From positions 93,005-157,004 of the forward strand of contig NZ_QPJY01000006.1 in assembly GCF_003337735.1 (NCBI RefSeq): a stretch of DNA of 64,000 bases, given 5' to 3'. The notes beneath the pieces were generated by a model, which was not told the origin of the DNA, did no database searches, and was given only the letters and a program-made list of their open reading frames with translations. A program made the translations under genes and the position numbers. Positions 19,092-27,359 of this stretch are shown one piece after another; within the stretch, counting starts at the first letter, position 1; each line of letters starts with the position of its first letter. Source of the stretch: Thioalbus denitrificans. Lineage in GTDB: Bacteria; Pseudomonadota; Gammaproteobacteria; DSM-26407.

Positions 19092-19337
19092 ATGAACCTG
19101 TTCCGACTCATTGCCCTGGCGATCATCGTCTGGCTGGCCTGGCACTTCCTGCGCCGCTGGCGTGAGGGCTCCCGGCTGCCCGCGCGACGCCCGCCGGCGG
19201 CGGTCCCGACGGAGCGCATGCTCCGCTGCGCCCACTGCGGCGTCTTTGTCCCCGCCGCCGAGGCGCTGATGCGCGACGGCCAGCCGTACTGCTGCGCCCG
19301 GCACAGGGACGCGGAAGCCGGGGGGACCGGCGCATGA
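19092..19337 (+). CDS. PP0621-family membrane-anchored zinc-ribbon-like protein
   Basis: An 81-residue protein: one N-terminal membrane helix (MNLFRLIALAIIVWLAWHFL), a basic linker, then MLRCAHCGVFVPAAEAL and a second cysteine pair, YCCARHRD. The four Cys/His positions suggest a bound metal. This matches the PP0621 family of short proteins commonly encoded just upstream of pilS. ATG 19092 is preferred over ATG 19056 because it begins at the hydrophobic helix. The function is unknown; its location next to the PilS sensor and its membrane anchor make a role in type IV pilus control or envelope assembly possible. Confidence 0.75.
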   Translation: MNLFRLIALAIIVWLAWHFLRRWREGSRLPARRPPAAVPTERMLRCAHCGVFVPAAEALMRDGQPYCCARHRDAEAGGTGA

Positions 19338-19368
19338 GCCGAACCGGGCTCGCGGGAGGGAGCCGCTG

Positions 19369-21003
19369 ATGGGGTGGTTCGGGAACGGCATCGGCAACAC
19401 GATCCTGAGCCGGCCGGGACTCGGCCAGACCTGGAAACCCCTGCAGATCCTGAATCTCTATCGCCTGCTGCTGGCGCTGATCCTCAGCGTACTGTTCTTC
19501 AGCGGCATGGGACCCAATTTCCTGGGCAGCCATCAGCCTTGGCTGTTCGGCTGGCTGAGCGGCGCCTACGTCCTGTTCGCCCTGGCGACCGTGATCACCA
19601 TCCGCCGCCAGCGGCCCGGCTTCCGGGAACAGACCACGCTGCAGGTGCTGATGGACATCGCGGTCATCACCCTGCTCATGCACGCCAGCGGCGGCGTGAC
19701 CACCGGCATGGGCATGCTGCTGGTGGTGAACGTGGCCGGCGGCAGCCTCCTCCTGCCGGGGCGCCACGCGTTCCTGTTCGCGGCCATGGCCAGCCTGGCG
19801 ATCCTCGCCGAGCAGTTCTACGCCGACCTGTTCAGGATCTTCTCCACCACCGCCTACACCCAGTCCGGCATTCTCGGCGCCATGCTGTTCGCCGGTGCCT
19901 TCCTCGCCGACGGCCTGTCGCGCAGGGCCAGGGCGAGCGAGGCCCTTGCCGCCCAGCGCGGCGTGGATCTGGCCAGCCTCGAGCGGCTCAACGAGCACAT
20001 CATCCAGCACATGCAGTCGGGCATCATCGTCGTCGACCCCGAGCTGCGCATCCGGCTGATGAACAATGCGGCCTGGTACCTTCTCGGCCTGCCCGCCTCG
20101 GTGGAAGGGCAGCGCCTGGGGCAGGTTTCGGCGCAGCTGGACGTCCAGCTGCGCCGCTGGCTGCTCGACCACGAGTACCAGCCCGTCTCGTTCCGGGTTG
20201 CGCCCACGGCCGCGGAGCTCATGCCCCGCTTCACCGCGCTGGGAAGCGGCGGCGGCTCAGGAAACCTGGTATTCCTCGAGGACATGGCGCGCACTTCCCA
20301 GCAGGCCCAGCAGCTGAAACTCGCCTCCCTGGGCCGGCTGACCGCCAGCATCGCCCACGAGGTGCGCAATCCCCTGGGCGCCATCAGCCACGCCGCCCAG
20401 TTGCTGGGAGAGACCCCCGACCTGCAGGCGGGCGACCAGCGGCTCATCGAGATCATCGGCGCCCATACCCGGCGGGTGAACGAAATCGTGGAAAGCATAC
20501 TGCAGCTCTCCCGCCGGGAGGCATCCCATCCCGAGGTGCTGGATCTGAAGAGTTGGCTGGCCGCCTTCAGCGAGGAGTTCTCGCTCCAGCACGCACTCGG
20601 CCCCGGCCACCTGTTCCTGTCCATCCGGCCACCGGAAACCCGGGTGCTGATAGACGCCACCCAGTTCCGGCAGATACTCACCAACCTGTGCGAGAACAGC
20701 CTGCGCTACGGCCGCCCGCCGGATGGCCACTACCAGCTCGTCCTCCAGGGCGGCATCACCCGCGAGACCAAGGGCCCCTATCTCGACATCATCGACAACG
20801 GGCCGGGTATCGACCCGGAAGTCGCATTCCAGATATTCGAGCCCTTCTTCACCACCGACCGTACCGGCGGAACGGGGCTGGGGCTCTACATCGCCCGGGA
20901 GCTGGCGGAAGCCAACCGGGCCCGGCTCGACTACATTCCCGTACCCACCGGCGGCTGCTGTTTTCGTATCCTGTTCGCGGATCCGCGCATCCAGACACTG
21001 TAG
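19369..21003 (+). CDS. pilS: Sensor histidine kinase PilS
   Basis: A 544-residue membrane kinase. About six hydrophobic segments cover residues 28-190, the multi-pass sensor region that in PilS detects pilin in the membrane. A PAS-like part (about 205-310, MQSGIIVVDPELRIRLMNNAA) follows. Then comes the H-box SIAHEVRNPLGAISHAAQLL with His about 330, the N-box NLCENSLRYG, G1 DNGPGID and G2 GTGLGLYIARE. Partner pilR starts 11 bases after the stop. The start has GGGAGGGAG at good spacing. It phosphorylates PilR to drive sigma-54-dependent pilin transcription. Confidence 0.93.
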   Translation: MGWFGNGIGNTILSRPGLGQTWKPLQILNLYRLLLALILSVLFFSGMGPNFLGSHQPWLFGWLSGAYVLFALATVITIRRQRPGFREQTTLQVLMDIAVITLLMHASGGVTTGMGMLLVVNVAGGSLLLPGRHAFLFAAMASLAILAEQFYADLFRIFSTTAYTQSGILGAMLFAGAFLADGLSRRARASEALAAQRGVDLASLERLNEHIIQHMQSGIIVVDPELRIRLMNNAAWYLLGLPASVEGQRLGQVSAQLDVQLRRWLLDHEYQPVSFRVAPTAAELMPRFTALGSGGGSGNLVFLEDMARTSQQAQQLKLASLGRLTASIAHEVRNPLGAISHAAQLLGETPDLQAGDQRLIEIIGAHTRRVNEIVESILQLSRREASHPEVLDLKSWLAAFSEEFSLQHALGPGHLFLSIRPPETRVLIDATQFRQILTNLCENSLRYGRPPDGHYQLVLQGGITRETKGPYLDIIDNGPGIDPEVAFQIFEPFFTTDRTGGTGLGLYIARELAEANRARLDYIPVPTGGCCFRILFADPRIQTL

Positions 21004-21014
21004 GCTGACAGGTC

Positions 21015-22346
21015 ATGGAACATTACAAGGCCCTCATCGTCGACGACGAACCCGATATCCGGGAGTTGCTGGAAATGACCCTGGGGCGCATGGGGATCGA
21101 CACGACCACCGCGGCCGACCTGGGGGAGGCCTTCGGCCGGTTGCGCGATCAGCGCTTCGATCTCTGCCTCACCGACATGCGCCTTCCCGACGGCAACGGG
21201 ATTGAACTGGTGGGTCACATCCAGGAGCACCACCCGGAACTCCCGGTCGCGGTCATCACCGCCTTCGGGAGCATGGAAACGGCCATCGCCGCACTCAAGG
21301 CCGGCGCCTTCGATTTCGTCTCCAAACCCGTCGATCTGACGGTCCTGCGGGGACTGGTGGAAAAGGCGCTCAAGCTCTCCAGCCGCACCACCGGGCGCCA
21401 GCCAGCCGCCGAGCAGCGGCTGCTCGGGGAGTCCCCGGCCATCCACAGGGTGCGGGAACTCATCGCCAAGCTCGCCCGCAGCCAGGCGCCGGTCTACATC
21501 AGCGGCGAGTCAGGAACCGGCAAGGAGCTGGTGGCACGGCTCATCCACGAAAACGGACCGCGGGCTGACATGCCCTTCGTTCCGGTGAACTGCGGCGCCA
21601 TCCCATCCGAACTGATGGAGAGTGAATTCTTCGGCCACCGCAAGGGCAGCTTCACCGGCGCGCTGACCGACAAGCCCGGGTTGTTCCAGGCCGCCCACGG
21701 CGGCACCCTGTTCCTGGACGAGGCGGCGGATCTGCCCATGCACATGCAGGTGAAGCTGCTGCGCGCCATCCAGGAAAAGGCGGTCCGACCCATCGGTGCC
21801 CAGAAGGAGGTGAAGATCGATGTGCGCATCCTGAGCGCCACCCACAAGGATCTCGGCGAACTGGTCCAGCGCAACGCATTCCGCCAGGACCTCTACTACC
21901 GCATCAACGTCATCGAGCTGCATGTCCCCAGCCTCAGGGATCATCCCGAGGACATCCCCCTGCTGGCCGAGAGTATCCTCCGGCGGCTGGGCGGCCAATG
22001 GGGCCAGGACACACCGCAACTCGACCCGGCCGCCATCAGGGCCCTGACCGGATACCCCTTTCCCGGCAATGTGCGCGAACTGGAGAACATCCTGGAGCGG
22101 GCGATGACCCTGTGCGAGGGGAACGTAATCCGCACCGAGGATTTGCATCTTCCGCAGCCGAGCGGAGGCTCCGGGGTCACGACCGCTGCCGGCGAACCCC
22201 TCCCCGAGTACCTGGGCGAGCTCGAACGGGAGGCCATCCTCCAGGCCCTCGAGGAGACCCGCTGGAACCGCACCGCCGCCGCCCGCAAGCTCGGCATCAC
22301 CTTCCGCGCCCTGCGCTACCGGCTCAAGAAACTCGGCATCGAGTGA
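21015..22346 (+). CDS. pilR: Sigma-54-dependent response regulator PilR
   Basis: A 443-residue NtrC-type regulator. The receiver domain (1-120) carries the phospho-acceptor Asp54 in LTDMRLPDG and Lys in SKPVDLT. The AAA+ domain (about 140-375) has Walker A GESGTGKE, the sigma-54 contact loop GSFTGA (a common variant of GAFTGA) and Walker B LFLDEAADLP. The C-terminal Fis-type helix-turn-helix (about 405-443) reads TAAARKLGITFRALRYRLKKL. Coupled to pilS, it activates the major pilin promoter in relatives. No major pilin gene is in this window, so its main target lies elsewhere. Confidence 0.94.
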   Translation: MEHYKALIVDDEPDIRELLEMTLGRMGIDTTTAADLGEAFGRLRDQRFDLCLTDMRLPDGNGIELVGHIQEHHPELPVAVITAFGSMETAIAALKAGAFDFVSKPVDLTVLRGLVEKALKLSSRTTGRQPAAEQRLLGESPAIHRVRELIAKLARSQAPVYISGESGTGKELVARLIHENGPRADMPFVPVNCGAIPSELMESEFFGHRKGSFTGALTDKPGLFQAAHGGTLFLDEAADLPMHMQVKLLRAIQEKAVRPIGAQKEVKIDVRILSATHKDLGELVQRNAFRQDLYYRINVIELHVPSLRDHPEDIPLLAESILRRLGGQWGQDTPQLDPAAIRALTGYPFPGNVRELENILERAMTLCEGNVIRTEDLHLPQPSGGSGVTTAAGEPLPEYLGELEREAILQALEETRWNRTAAARKLGITFRALRYRLKKLGIE

Positions 22347-22363
22347 AAGATCCACCAGAAAAC

Positions 22364-22602
22364 AATTCACCACGAAGGCACGGAGGACACGAAGAAAAAC
22401 CGAAGAAACTTTAATCGACAGGATTTACAGGATTTTTCAGGATGGACAGGATTGTGTTGGATGCTGTGGATGGGCGGCTCGCCTGAACCATGCGTCTCCC
22501 CAACAAACCAAGTCACTCTTCCCGCCTCTCTCCGTGTCCTTCGTGCCTTCGTGGTGAATCTTTTTTCCATGGCTGTCCATCCTGTAAATCCTGTCTATTA
22601 AA
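22364..22602. repeat. Nested repeat R4 (CACGAAGG and ACAGGATT arms)
   Basis: Located between pilR and thiO, whose 3' ends converge here. Left CACGAAGG arm about 22369-22395, ACAGGATT-type arm about 22417-22450, a core, right arm CCTTCGTGCCTTCGTGGTG about 22538-22556, and closing AATCCTGTCTATT about 22588-22600. The core is the reverse complement of the R3 units at 16.3-16.6 kb. Confidence 0.85.
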
Positions 22603-22608
22603 AAAACA

Positions 22609-23694
22609 TCACCCCACAGGCCGGTAGGGTGCCGGGTCGAGGATCGGCGCGCGGCCGGTGACGAGGTCGGCCAGCAGGCGCGCCGAGGCCGGGGCGAGGA
22701 CCACGCCGTTGCGGTAGTGGCCGGCGTTGACGAACAGGCCCCGGATACCCGGGAGCTCGCCGATGTAGGGAATGCCCTTGGGCGAGCTCGGCCGCAGGCC
22801 GGCCCAGTGGCGCTCCACCGGGCACTCCGCCAGACCCGGCACCAGATCCACGGCAAAGGCGCGCAGCTTCTGCTCGGCCGCGGTCGTGGTGGACTTGTCG
22901 AAGCCGGTGTACTCCACCGTGCTGCCCACCAGCACGCGGCCGTCGCGGCGGGGGATCAGGTAGTGCTCATGGGCCAGCACGATGCGCCGGAGCAGATCCG
23001 GGCTGGCGTGATACATGAGCATCTGGCCCCGCACCGGCTCCACCGGCAGGCGGGCCTCGGTATCGGCGGCCAGCAGCCGGCCGGACCAGGCGCCGGCGGC
23101 GATGACCACCCGCTCCGCCTCCAGCCGTCCCGCCGGGGTGTTGACCCCGGCCACCCGGTCACCCTTGAACAGCAGGCCCTCCACCGGGGTATGGGACTGG
23201 ATGCGGATGTTGCCGGCCTCCAGCGCGCCATGGAGAGCCTGGGCCAGGCGCGGATTGCGGATCTGGGCCACTTCCGGCATCCAGATGGCCGCTTCCGGCA
23301 CCTTCGCCAGGTTCGGCTCCAGGCCGTGCGCCGCCTGGCCATCCACCAGTTCCACCCGGCGGTGGTGCCGGCGCGCCCACTCCTCCGCCGCGCCACGCTC
23401 ACCCGTCTCCAGCACCAGCAGGCCATTGCGGGTCCACTCGGGATCGACCCCCGAGGCGTCGCGCATCCGCCGGGCCAGCACCTCGTAGTGATCCTGGCTC
23501 CAGGTGGCCAGCTGGGTGACCGCGTCGGGGTAGCGCCACGGGAACAGCGGCGAGAGGATGCCGCCCCCGGCCCAGGAGGCTTCACGCCCCGTCTCGCCGC
23601 GTTCCAGGAGCGTCACCTCCAGGCCCGCATCCGCCAGCTCCAGCGCGGTCAGCATCCCGATGATGCCGCCGCCCACCACCAGACAATCGCTCAT
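22609..23694 (-). CDS. thiO: Glycine oxidase ThiO / FAD-dependent oxidoreductase
   Basis: A 361-residue FAD enzyme of the D-amino-acid oxidase fold. The N-terminal dinucleotide motif VVGGGIIGMLTALELADAG is followed by ETGREASWAGGGILSPLFPW, typical of ThiO. The C-terminal WAGLRPSSPKGIPYIG and GHYRNGVVLAP complete the FAD site. ThiO oxidises glycine to dehydroglycine for the thiazole ring of thiamine. No thiG or thiS is adjacent, but a gene of this family lies between pilR and fimT in Pseudomonas as well, so the location is conserved rather than functional. Confidence 0.88.
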   Translation of the reverse strand: MSDCLVVGGGIIGMLTALELADAGLEVTLLERGETGREASWAGGGILSPLFPWRYPDAVTQLATWSQDHYEVLARRMRDASGVDPEWTRNGLLVLETGERGAAEEWARRHHRRVELVDGQAAHGLEPNLAKVPEAAIWMPEVAQIRNPRLAQALHGALEAGNIRIQSHTPVEGLLFKGDRVAGVNTPAGRLEAERVVIAAGAWSGRLLAADTEARLPVEPVRGQMLMYHASPDLLRRIVLAHEHYLIPRRDGRVLVGSTVEYTGFDKSTTTAAEQKLRAFAVDLVPGLAECPVERHWAGLRPSSPKGIPYIGELPGIRGLFVNAGHYRNGVVLAPASARLLADLVTGRAPILDPAPYRPVG

Positions 23695-23833
23695 ACGCTA
23701 TCCTTGTGCATTGCATCGCCCGCCGGCGGCACGGCCGGCATGGGCCGGACCGCCGGTTCCATAAGATGGGAATGTTACCAGCTTCGCCCCCGGCGCGGGC
23801 ATGCCGGGCGACTCCGGTCAGAGACTGAATTTT

Positions 23834-24030
23834 TCACCACGAAGGCACGAAGGACACGAAGAAGAACAGAAAGAACCTGAATGGACAGGATTCACAGGAT
23901 TACTCTGAACACAGTTGGTGGGCAGGCCACGATCCACCAGGGTTTCCTGCAACAAATCAAGTCAATCTTCGCGCCCTTCTTCGTGCCCTTCGTGCCTTCG
24001 TGGTGAAAATGAATCGTGCCTTCGTTGTGA
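23834..24030. repeat. Nested repeat R5 (CACGAAGG and ACAGGATT arms)
   Basis: This element occupies half of the 420-base gap between thiO and fimT. Left CACGAAGG arm about 23836-23865, ACAGGATTCACAGGATT at about 23883-23900, core, then a right arm CCTTCGTGCCTTCGTGGTG at about 23985-24006 and a degenerate extra arm to 24030. The core is of the same subfamily as R3 and R4. The remaining 85 bases before fimT hold no convincing sigma-54 site. Confidence 0.85.
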
Positions 24031-24114
24031 ATACTATAGTGAAAGAACACACCAACCCGTGGTGGCAGGAAGCCGCCGCGACCCCATCCACCTCACGGAA
24101 GAGGAGAGACCGCC

Positions 24115-24678
24115 ATGGAACGGCAGTCGGGCTTCACCCTGCAGGAACTGATCATCACCCTCGCCCTCGGTGCGGTACTGGTCACCGTCGTCGTACCCGC
24201 CTTCTCCCATGTGGCCAGCACCAACCGCAGCGCCGCGGCCGTCAACGAGCTGCTCACGGCGCTCCAGCTGGCGCGCAGCACGGCCATCACCCGGGCGGTA
24301 CCGGTGACCCTGTGCCGGGGCGCCACCCGCTGCGGCGATGCCGGCTGGAGCGAGGGCTGGCGCCTGTTCAGCGACGTGGACGGCGACCGGCTCCTGGAGC
24401 CGGGCGACGGCGACCGCCTGATCCGGGTCGGGGAGGCACCGGCCCCCGACTACACCCTGAGCTGGCGCGCCTTCGGCTCCAATGACTATATTCAGTTCAC
24501 CCCCGAGGGACGCACCCGGGGCCAGAACGGGACCTTCCGCTTCTGCCCCCGGAACGGCGAGGACCGCTACGCCCGCGGGATCATCGTCCACCGGACGGGA
24601 CGCGCCAGGGTCAGCCGGGACAACGACGGCGACACCCTGCACGAGGACGCCCGGGGGCGCCCCCTCGGCTGCTCCTGA
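24115..24678 (+). CDS. fimT: GspH/FimT-family type IV minor pilin (FimT position)
   Basis: A 187-residue pilin-like protein with a short leader MERQSG cut before F in GFTLQELIITLALGAVL, the prepilin peptidase site with Glu at +5 followed by a hydrophobic assembly helix. The C-terminal domain has cysteines at CRGATRC and FRFCP and ends GCS, consistent with disulfide-stabilised GspH/FimT domains. DVDGDRLLEPGDGDR is an acidic, calcium-loop-like stretch. It is the first gene of the minor pilin operon; family members have been linked to DNA uptake. The order relative to fimU supports the symbol, but the two paralogues are hard to separate by sequence. Confidence 0.85.
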   Translation: MERQSGFTLQELIITLALGAVLVTVVVPAFSHVASTNRSAAAVNELLTALQLARSTAITRAVPVTLCRGATRCGDAGWSEGWRLFSDVDGDRLLEPGDGDRLIRVGEAPAPDYTLSWRAFGSNDYIQFTPEGRTRGQNGTFRFCPRNGEDRYARGIIVHRTGRARVSRDNDGDTLHEDARGRPLGCS

Positions 24679-24755
24679 ATGCCGTTCATCGGTTCGCCGC
24701 CACCACCCGTCGGGCCATCCGTGACAGGAACAACAACCTGATCTAAGTAGATAAC

Positions 24756-25259
24756 ATGAAAAGAAATCCGGGCTTTTCCCTCATCGAGATGATGATAGCG
24801 CTGGTGGTGCTGGCCGTGCTGATTACCATCGCCGTGCCGGGGTTCCGCAGCTTCATCCTCAACAACCGGCTGACAACCCAGGCCAACGAGTTCATCACCG
24901 CGCTGCAGGTGGCCCGGAGCGAGGCCATCAAGCGCGGCGGGGTGGTGGTCAGGATCACGGCCACCGCGCCCGTCGCCGCCAATGAATGGGGCGGCGGCTG
25001 GAGCATCTGGCCCGACACCGACGATGACGGTGTACAGGATGCTGGCGAAGATACCATTCGCACCGCCGAGGCGTTCGCCGGCGGCAACACGCTCGACAGC
25101 GCGGGGAACATCACGGAATTCGTCTACCGTGGTGATGGCTCCATCAGCAGCGCCGACACCTTCACGCTGTGCGACAGCCGCACGGGAGAGACGGGACGCC
25201 GGATCATCGTGACCGCCAGCGGCCGTTCCGCGCTGAATCCCGAGTTCACCTGTCCCTGA
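24756..25259 (+). CDS. fimU: GspH/FimT-family type IV minor pilin (FimU position)
   Basis: A 167-residue pilin-like protein, MKRNPGFSLIEMMIALVVLAVL, with a prepilin peptidase site (PG/F, Glu at +5). The GspH-like globular domain has DTDDDGVQDAGED, an acidic repeat similar to that in the preceding gene, and one Cys pair (TLCDS and C-terminal TCP). It follows fimT by 77 bases and is 14 bases ahead of pilV. In Pseudomonas FimU is part of the priming complex that connects PilVWX-PilY1 to the pilus. The assignment rests on operon order. Confidence 0.85.
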   Translation: MKRNPGFSLIEMMIALVVLAVLITIAVPGFRSFILNNRLTTQANEFITALQVARSEAIKRGGVVVRITATAPVAANEWGGGWSIWPDTDDDGVQDAGEDTIRTAEAFAGGNTLDSAGNITEFVYRGDGSISSADTFTLCDSRTGETGRRIIVTASGRSALNPEFTCP

Positions 25260-25273
25260 GGAGTGACGGAAAG

Positions 25274-25771
25274 ATGATCGCCAGGTGCGCACAGAGCCCA
25301 GCCCCCATCCGCGGCGGCCACCGCCAGGCCGGCTTCACCATGATCGAAGTGCTGATCACCGTGCTGGTACTCTCCATCGGCCTGCTTGGCCTGGCCGCCC
25401 TGCAGGCGACCGGGCTCAAGGAGAGCCAGATGGCCTACATGCGATCCCAGGCCGTGCTGCTCGCCTACGACATGGCGGACCGGATTCGGGCCAATCCGTT
25501 TCAGGCGGCGAGCTATGTCTACGATTCCGCGAACTACCCCAACGCGCTTCCTGCGGGGGTCGCGGGAACGGACCTCACCGACTGGATCACCAACGAGCTG
25601 AACCTGTTGCCGGATGCAGCGGGCGAGATTACCAGCCCCTCGGCTGACAACTACACCATCACCATCCGCTGGAACGAGACCCGGGATCCGGCGGTGGTGG
25701 ACACCGACTGCCCCAATGACGATTCCGACGGCAAGGACCTGCAGTGCTACCAGCTGGAGGTGGCGCTATGA
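25274..25771 (+). CDS. pilV: Type IV pilus minor pilin PilV
   Basis: A 165-residue protein from ATG 25274, with GAGGAG upstream. The leader is longer (about 20 residues), then GFTMIEVLITVLVLSIGLLGLAAL, the classical PilV signature with Glu at +5 and the IGLLGLAALQ helix. The globular part contains MADRIRANP, typical of PilV. Two Cys near the C-terminus (DTDCPNDD and LQCYQ) probably form a disulfide. Its stop codon overlaps the pilW start (ATGA). It forms the priming core of the pilus with PilW and PilX. Confidence 0.9.
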   Translation: MIARCAQSPAPIRGGHRQAGFTMIEVLITVLVLSIGLLGLAALQATGLKESQMAYMRSQAVLLAYDMADRIRANPFQAASYVYDSANYPNALPAGVAGTDLTDWITNELNLLPDAAGEITSPSADNYTITIRWNETRDPAVVDTDCPNDDSDGKDLQCYQLEVAL

Positions 25772-26763
25772 AACGTCTGCTGCCCATTGAAGCCAACCAG
25801 CGCCAGGGCGGCGTGAGCCTGGTGGAGCTGATGGTGGCCGTGGTCATCGGCCTGGTGCTGCTGGCCGGCATCACCCAGCTCTATATCGGCAGCAAGCGCA
25901 GCTACACCGCGCTGGAGACCCTGGCCCGCCTGCAGGAGAACGGCCGCTACGCCATCGACATCCTCGCCCGGGATCTGCGCCGGGCGGGCTACTGGGGCGG
26001 CAACGCCGACATCTCCATGCCGGCCACCGCCGGCAGCGAGGGGCCCTACACCCCGCCGGACAACACCTGCAATACCGGCGACTCCACCTGGGGCCGGATG
26101 GTGGAGCGGCGGGTGTTCGGCATCGACCGCGAGAACAGCGGCGCCGGCTACGGGGCCTGCATCCCCGCGGCCGATCACCCCGCCGGCGATATCCTGGTCG
26201 CCCGCTACGCCTCCCCGACCGACGTGGACTTCACCGTGGCGGCCGAGTACAACGCGGGCACGGACGGCAACCGCCTCTACATGCGCTCCTCGCTGTTCGA
26301 GAGCCGCATCTTCATCGGCAGCAAGAATGGACAGGCGGACAACGCGGTGGCCAAGGAGCCCAACCGCGCCGCGGCCATGGTGGCCAACGCCTACTACATC
26401 AACGACTCGGTCCAGCAGTGCCGGGGCAACAGCGTGCCCGCCCTCTGGCGCGAGACCCTGGACGCCAGCGGGCGCCCCGTGGGCGAGGAACTCGCCGTGG
26501 GCGTGGAGCAGATCCAGGTGCAGTGGGGCGTGGACACCAACGGCAACAACTCGGTGAACCAGTACGTGAACGCCAACGCGGTGGCGGACTGGGACCAGGT
26601 CATCGCCGCCCGGGTCTGGGTGCTGATGCGCGGGGACTGCCCCGAGGGCGGTGCCGCGGATACCCGCACCTACAACATGGGCAACCTCGCCTACACCCCC
26701 AACGACGACTTCCGGCGCCAGCTCTACGTCACCACGGTGATGCTGCGCAACCCGAACTTCTGA
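25768..26763 (+). CDS. pilW: Type IV pilus minor pilin PilW
   Basis: A 331-residue protein, MKRLLPIEANQRQGGVSLVELMVAVVIGLVLL (shown in part). It has an atypical cut site, GG/VSLVE, with Glu at +5 and a long hydrophobic helix. The large globular domain contains LQENGRYAIDILARDLRRAGYWGG, the PilW hallmark. The start overlaps the pilV stop by four bases. The length is in the normal PilW range. It takes part in the minor pilin complex that initiates pilus assembly and presents PilY1. Confidence 0.92.
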   Translation: MKRLLPIEANQRQGGVSLVELMVAVVIGLVLLAGITQLYIGSKRSYTALETLARLQENGRYAIDILARDLRRAGYWGGNADISMPATAGSEGPYTPPDNTCNTGDSTWGRMVERRVFGIDRENSGAGYGACIPAADHPAGDILVARYASPTDVDFTVAAEYNAGTDGNRLYMRSSLFESRIFIGSKNGQADNAVAKEPNRAAAMVANAYYINDSVQQCRGNSVPALWRETLDASGRPVGEELAVGVEQIQVQWGVDTNGNNSVNQYVNANAVADWDQVIAARVWVLMRGDCPEGGAADTRTYNMGNLAYTPNDDFRRQLYVTTVMLRNPNF

Positions 26764-26774
26764 GGTGAGCGGCC

Positions 26775-27338
26775 ATGAAAACGCCCACGAACACATGCGA
26801 ATCCACCTGCCGGCACCAGGTCGGCGCGGTGCTGCCCGTCGCGCTCATCTTCCTGGTGATCCTGACCATCATCGGCGTCACGGCCATGAACACCTCGGTG
26901 CTGGACACCATGATGGCCAGCAACACCCAGTTCCAGACCCGCGCCCTGGGCGATGCCGAGGTGGTGCTGGTGGAGGGCGAGGACGACGTCGTGGCCATCA
27001 CGACCGATGCCGTACCGCTCGACTGGAACACCACGGGTGACTACTACTACGACGCCACCGCCACCTCCACCGAGACCATCGACCCCTCGGACTGGGACTG
27101 GACCTTCACCACCCAGACCGCGGCTGACGGCGCCAGCCTCTACGTCGTCCAGTACGGCGGCCGCGAGCCCATCCCGGGCAACACCGGCGGCTACGGCGGC
27201 AGCGTGGCCTACGGCGGGGCCGGCGGCGGGGCCGCGGGCTCCTACGTCTACGTCTTCCAGGTCACCACCCAGGCCGACTCCAGCCGCGGCGCGCGTCGCA
27301 TCGTGCAGTCCGTCTACGTCACCGATCAAGAGCCCTGA
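26775..27338 (+). CDS. pilX: Type IV pilus assembly protein PilX
   Basis: A 187-residue protein. It has no standard prepilin Glu+5 site at the start. Instead QVGAVLPVALIFLVILTIIGVTAMNTSVLDTMMASN follows a 15-residue leader (shown in part); this LxxALxFLxILTxxG pattern followed by Met/Asn-rich residues is the PilX signature. A Gly/Tyr-rich region (GGYGGSVAYGGAGGG) precedes the last strand. It starts 12 bases after pilW and is 22 bases ahead of pilY1. Glycine-rich low complexity of this size is not a usual PilX feature. Confidence 0.88.
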   Translation: MKTPTNTCESTCRHQVGAVLPVALIFLVILTIIGVTAMNTSVLDTMMASNTQFQTRALGDAEVVLVEGEDDVVAITTDAVPLDWNTTGDYYYDATATSTETIDPSDWDWTFTTQTAADGASLYVVQYGGREPIPGNTGGYGGSVAYGGAGGGAAGSYVYVFQVTTQADSSRGARRIVQSVYVTDQEP

Positions 27339-27359
27339 TCCGTTCAGGAGGGCAAGACC

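Noticed and set aside
22364-24030. Remnant insertion sequences around thiO
   Set aside because: The repeats have no transposase fragment or target-site duplication that I could see, and the gene order matches a conserved chromosomal locus.
24031-24114. Sigma-54 promoter for the minor pilin operon (PilR target)
   Set aside because: TGGCAG at about 24062 lacks the correctly spaced TTGC element, so no sigma-54 site is claimed.
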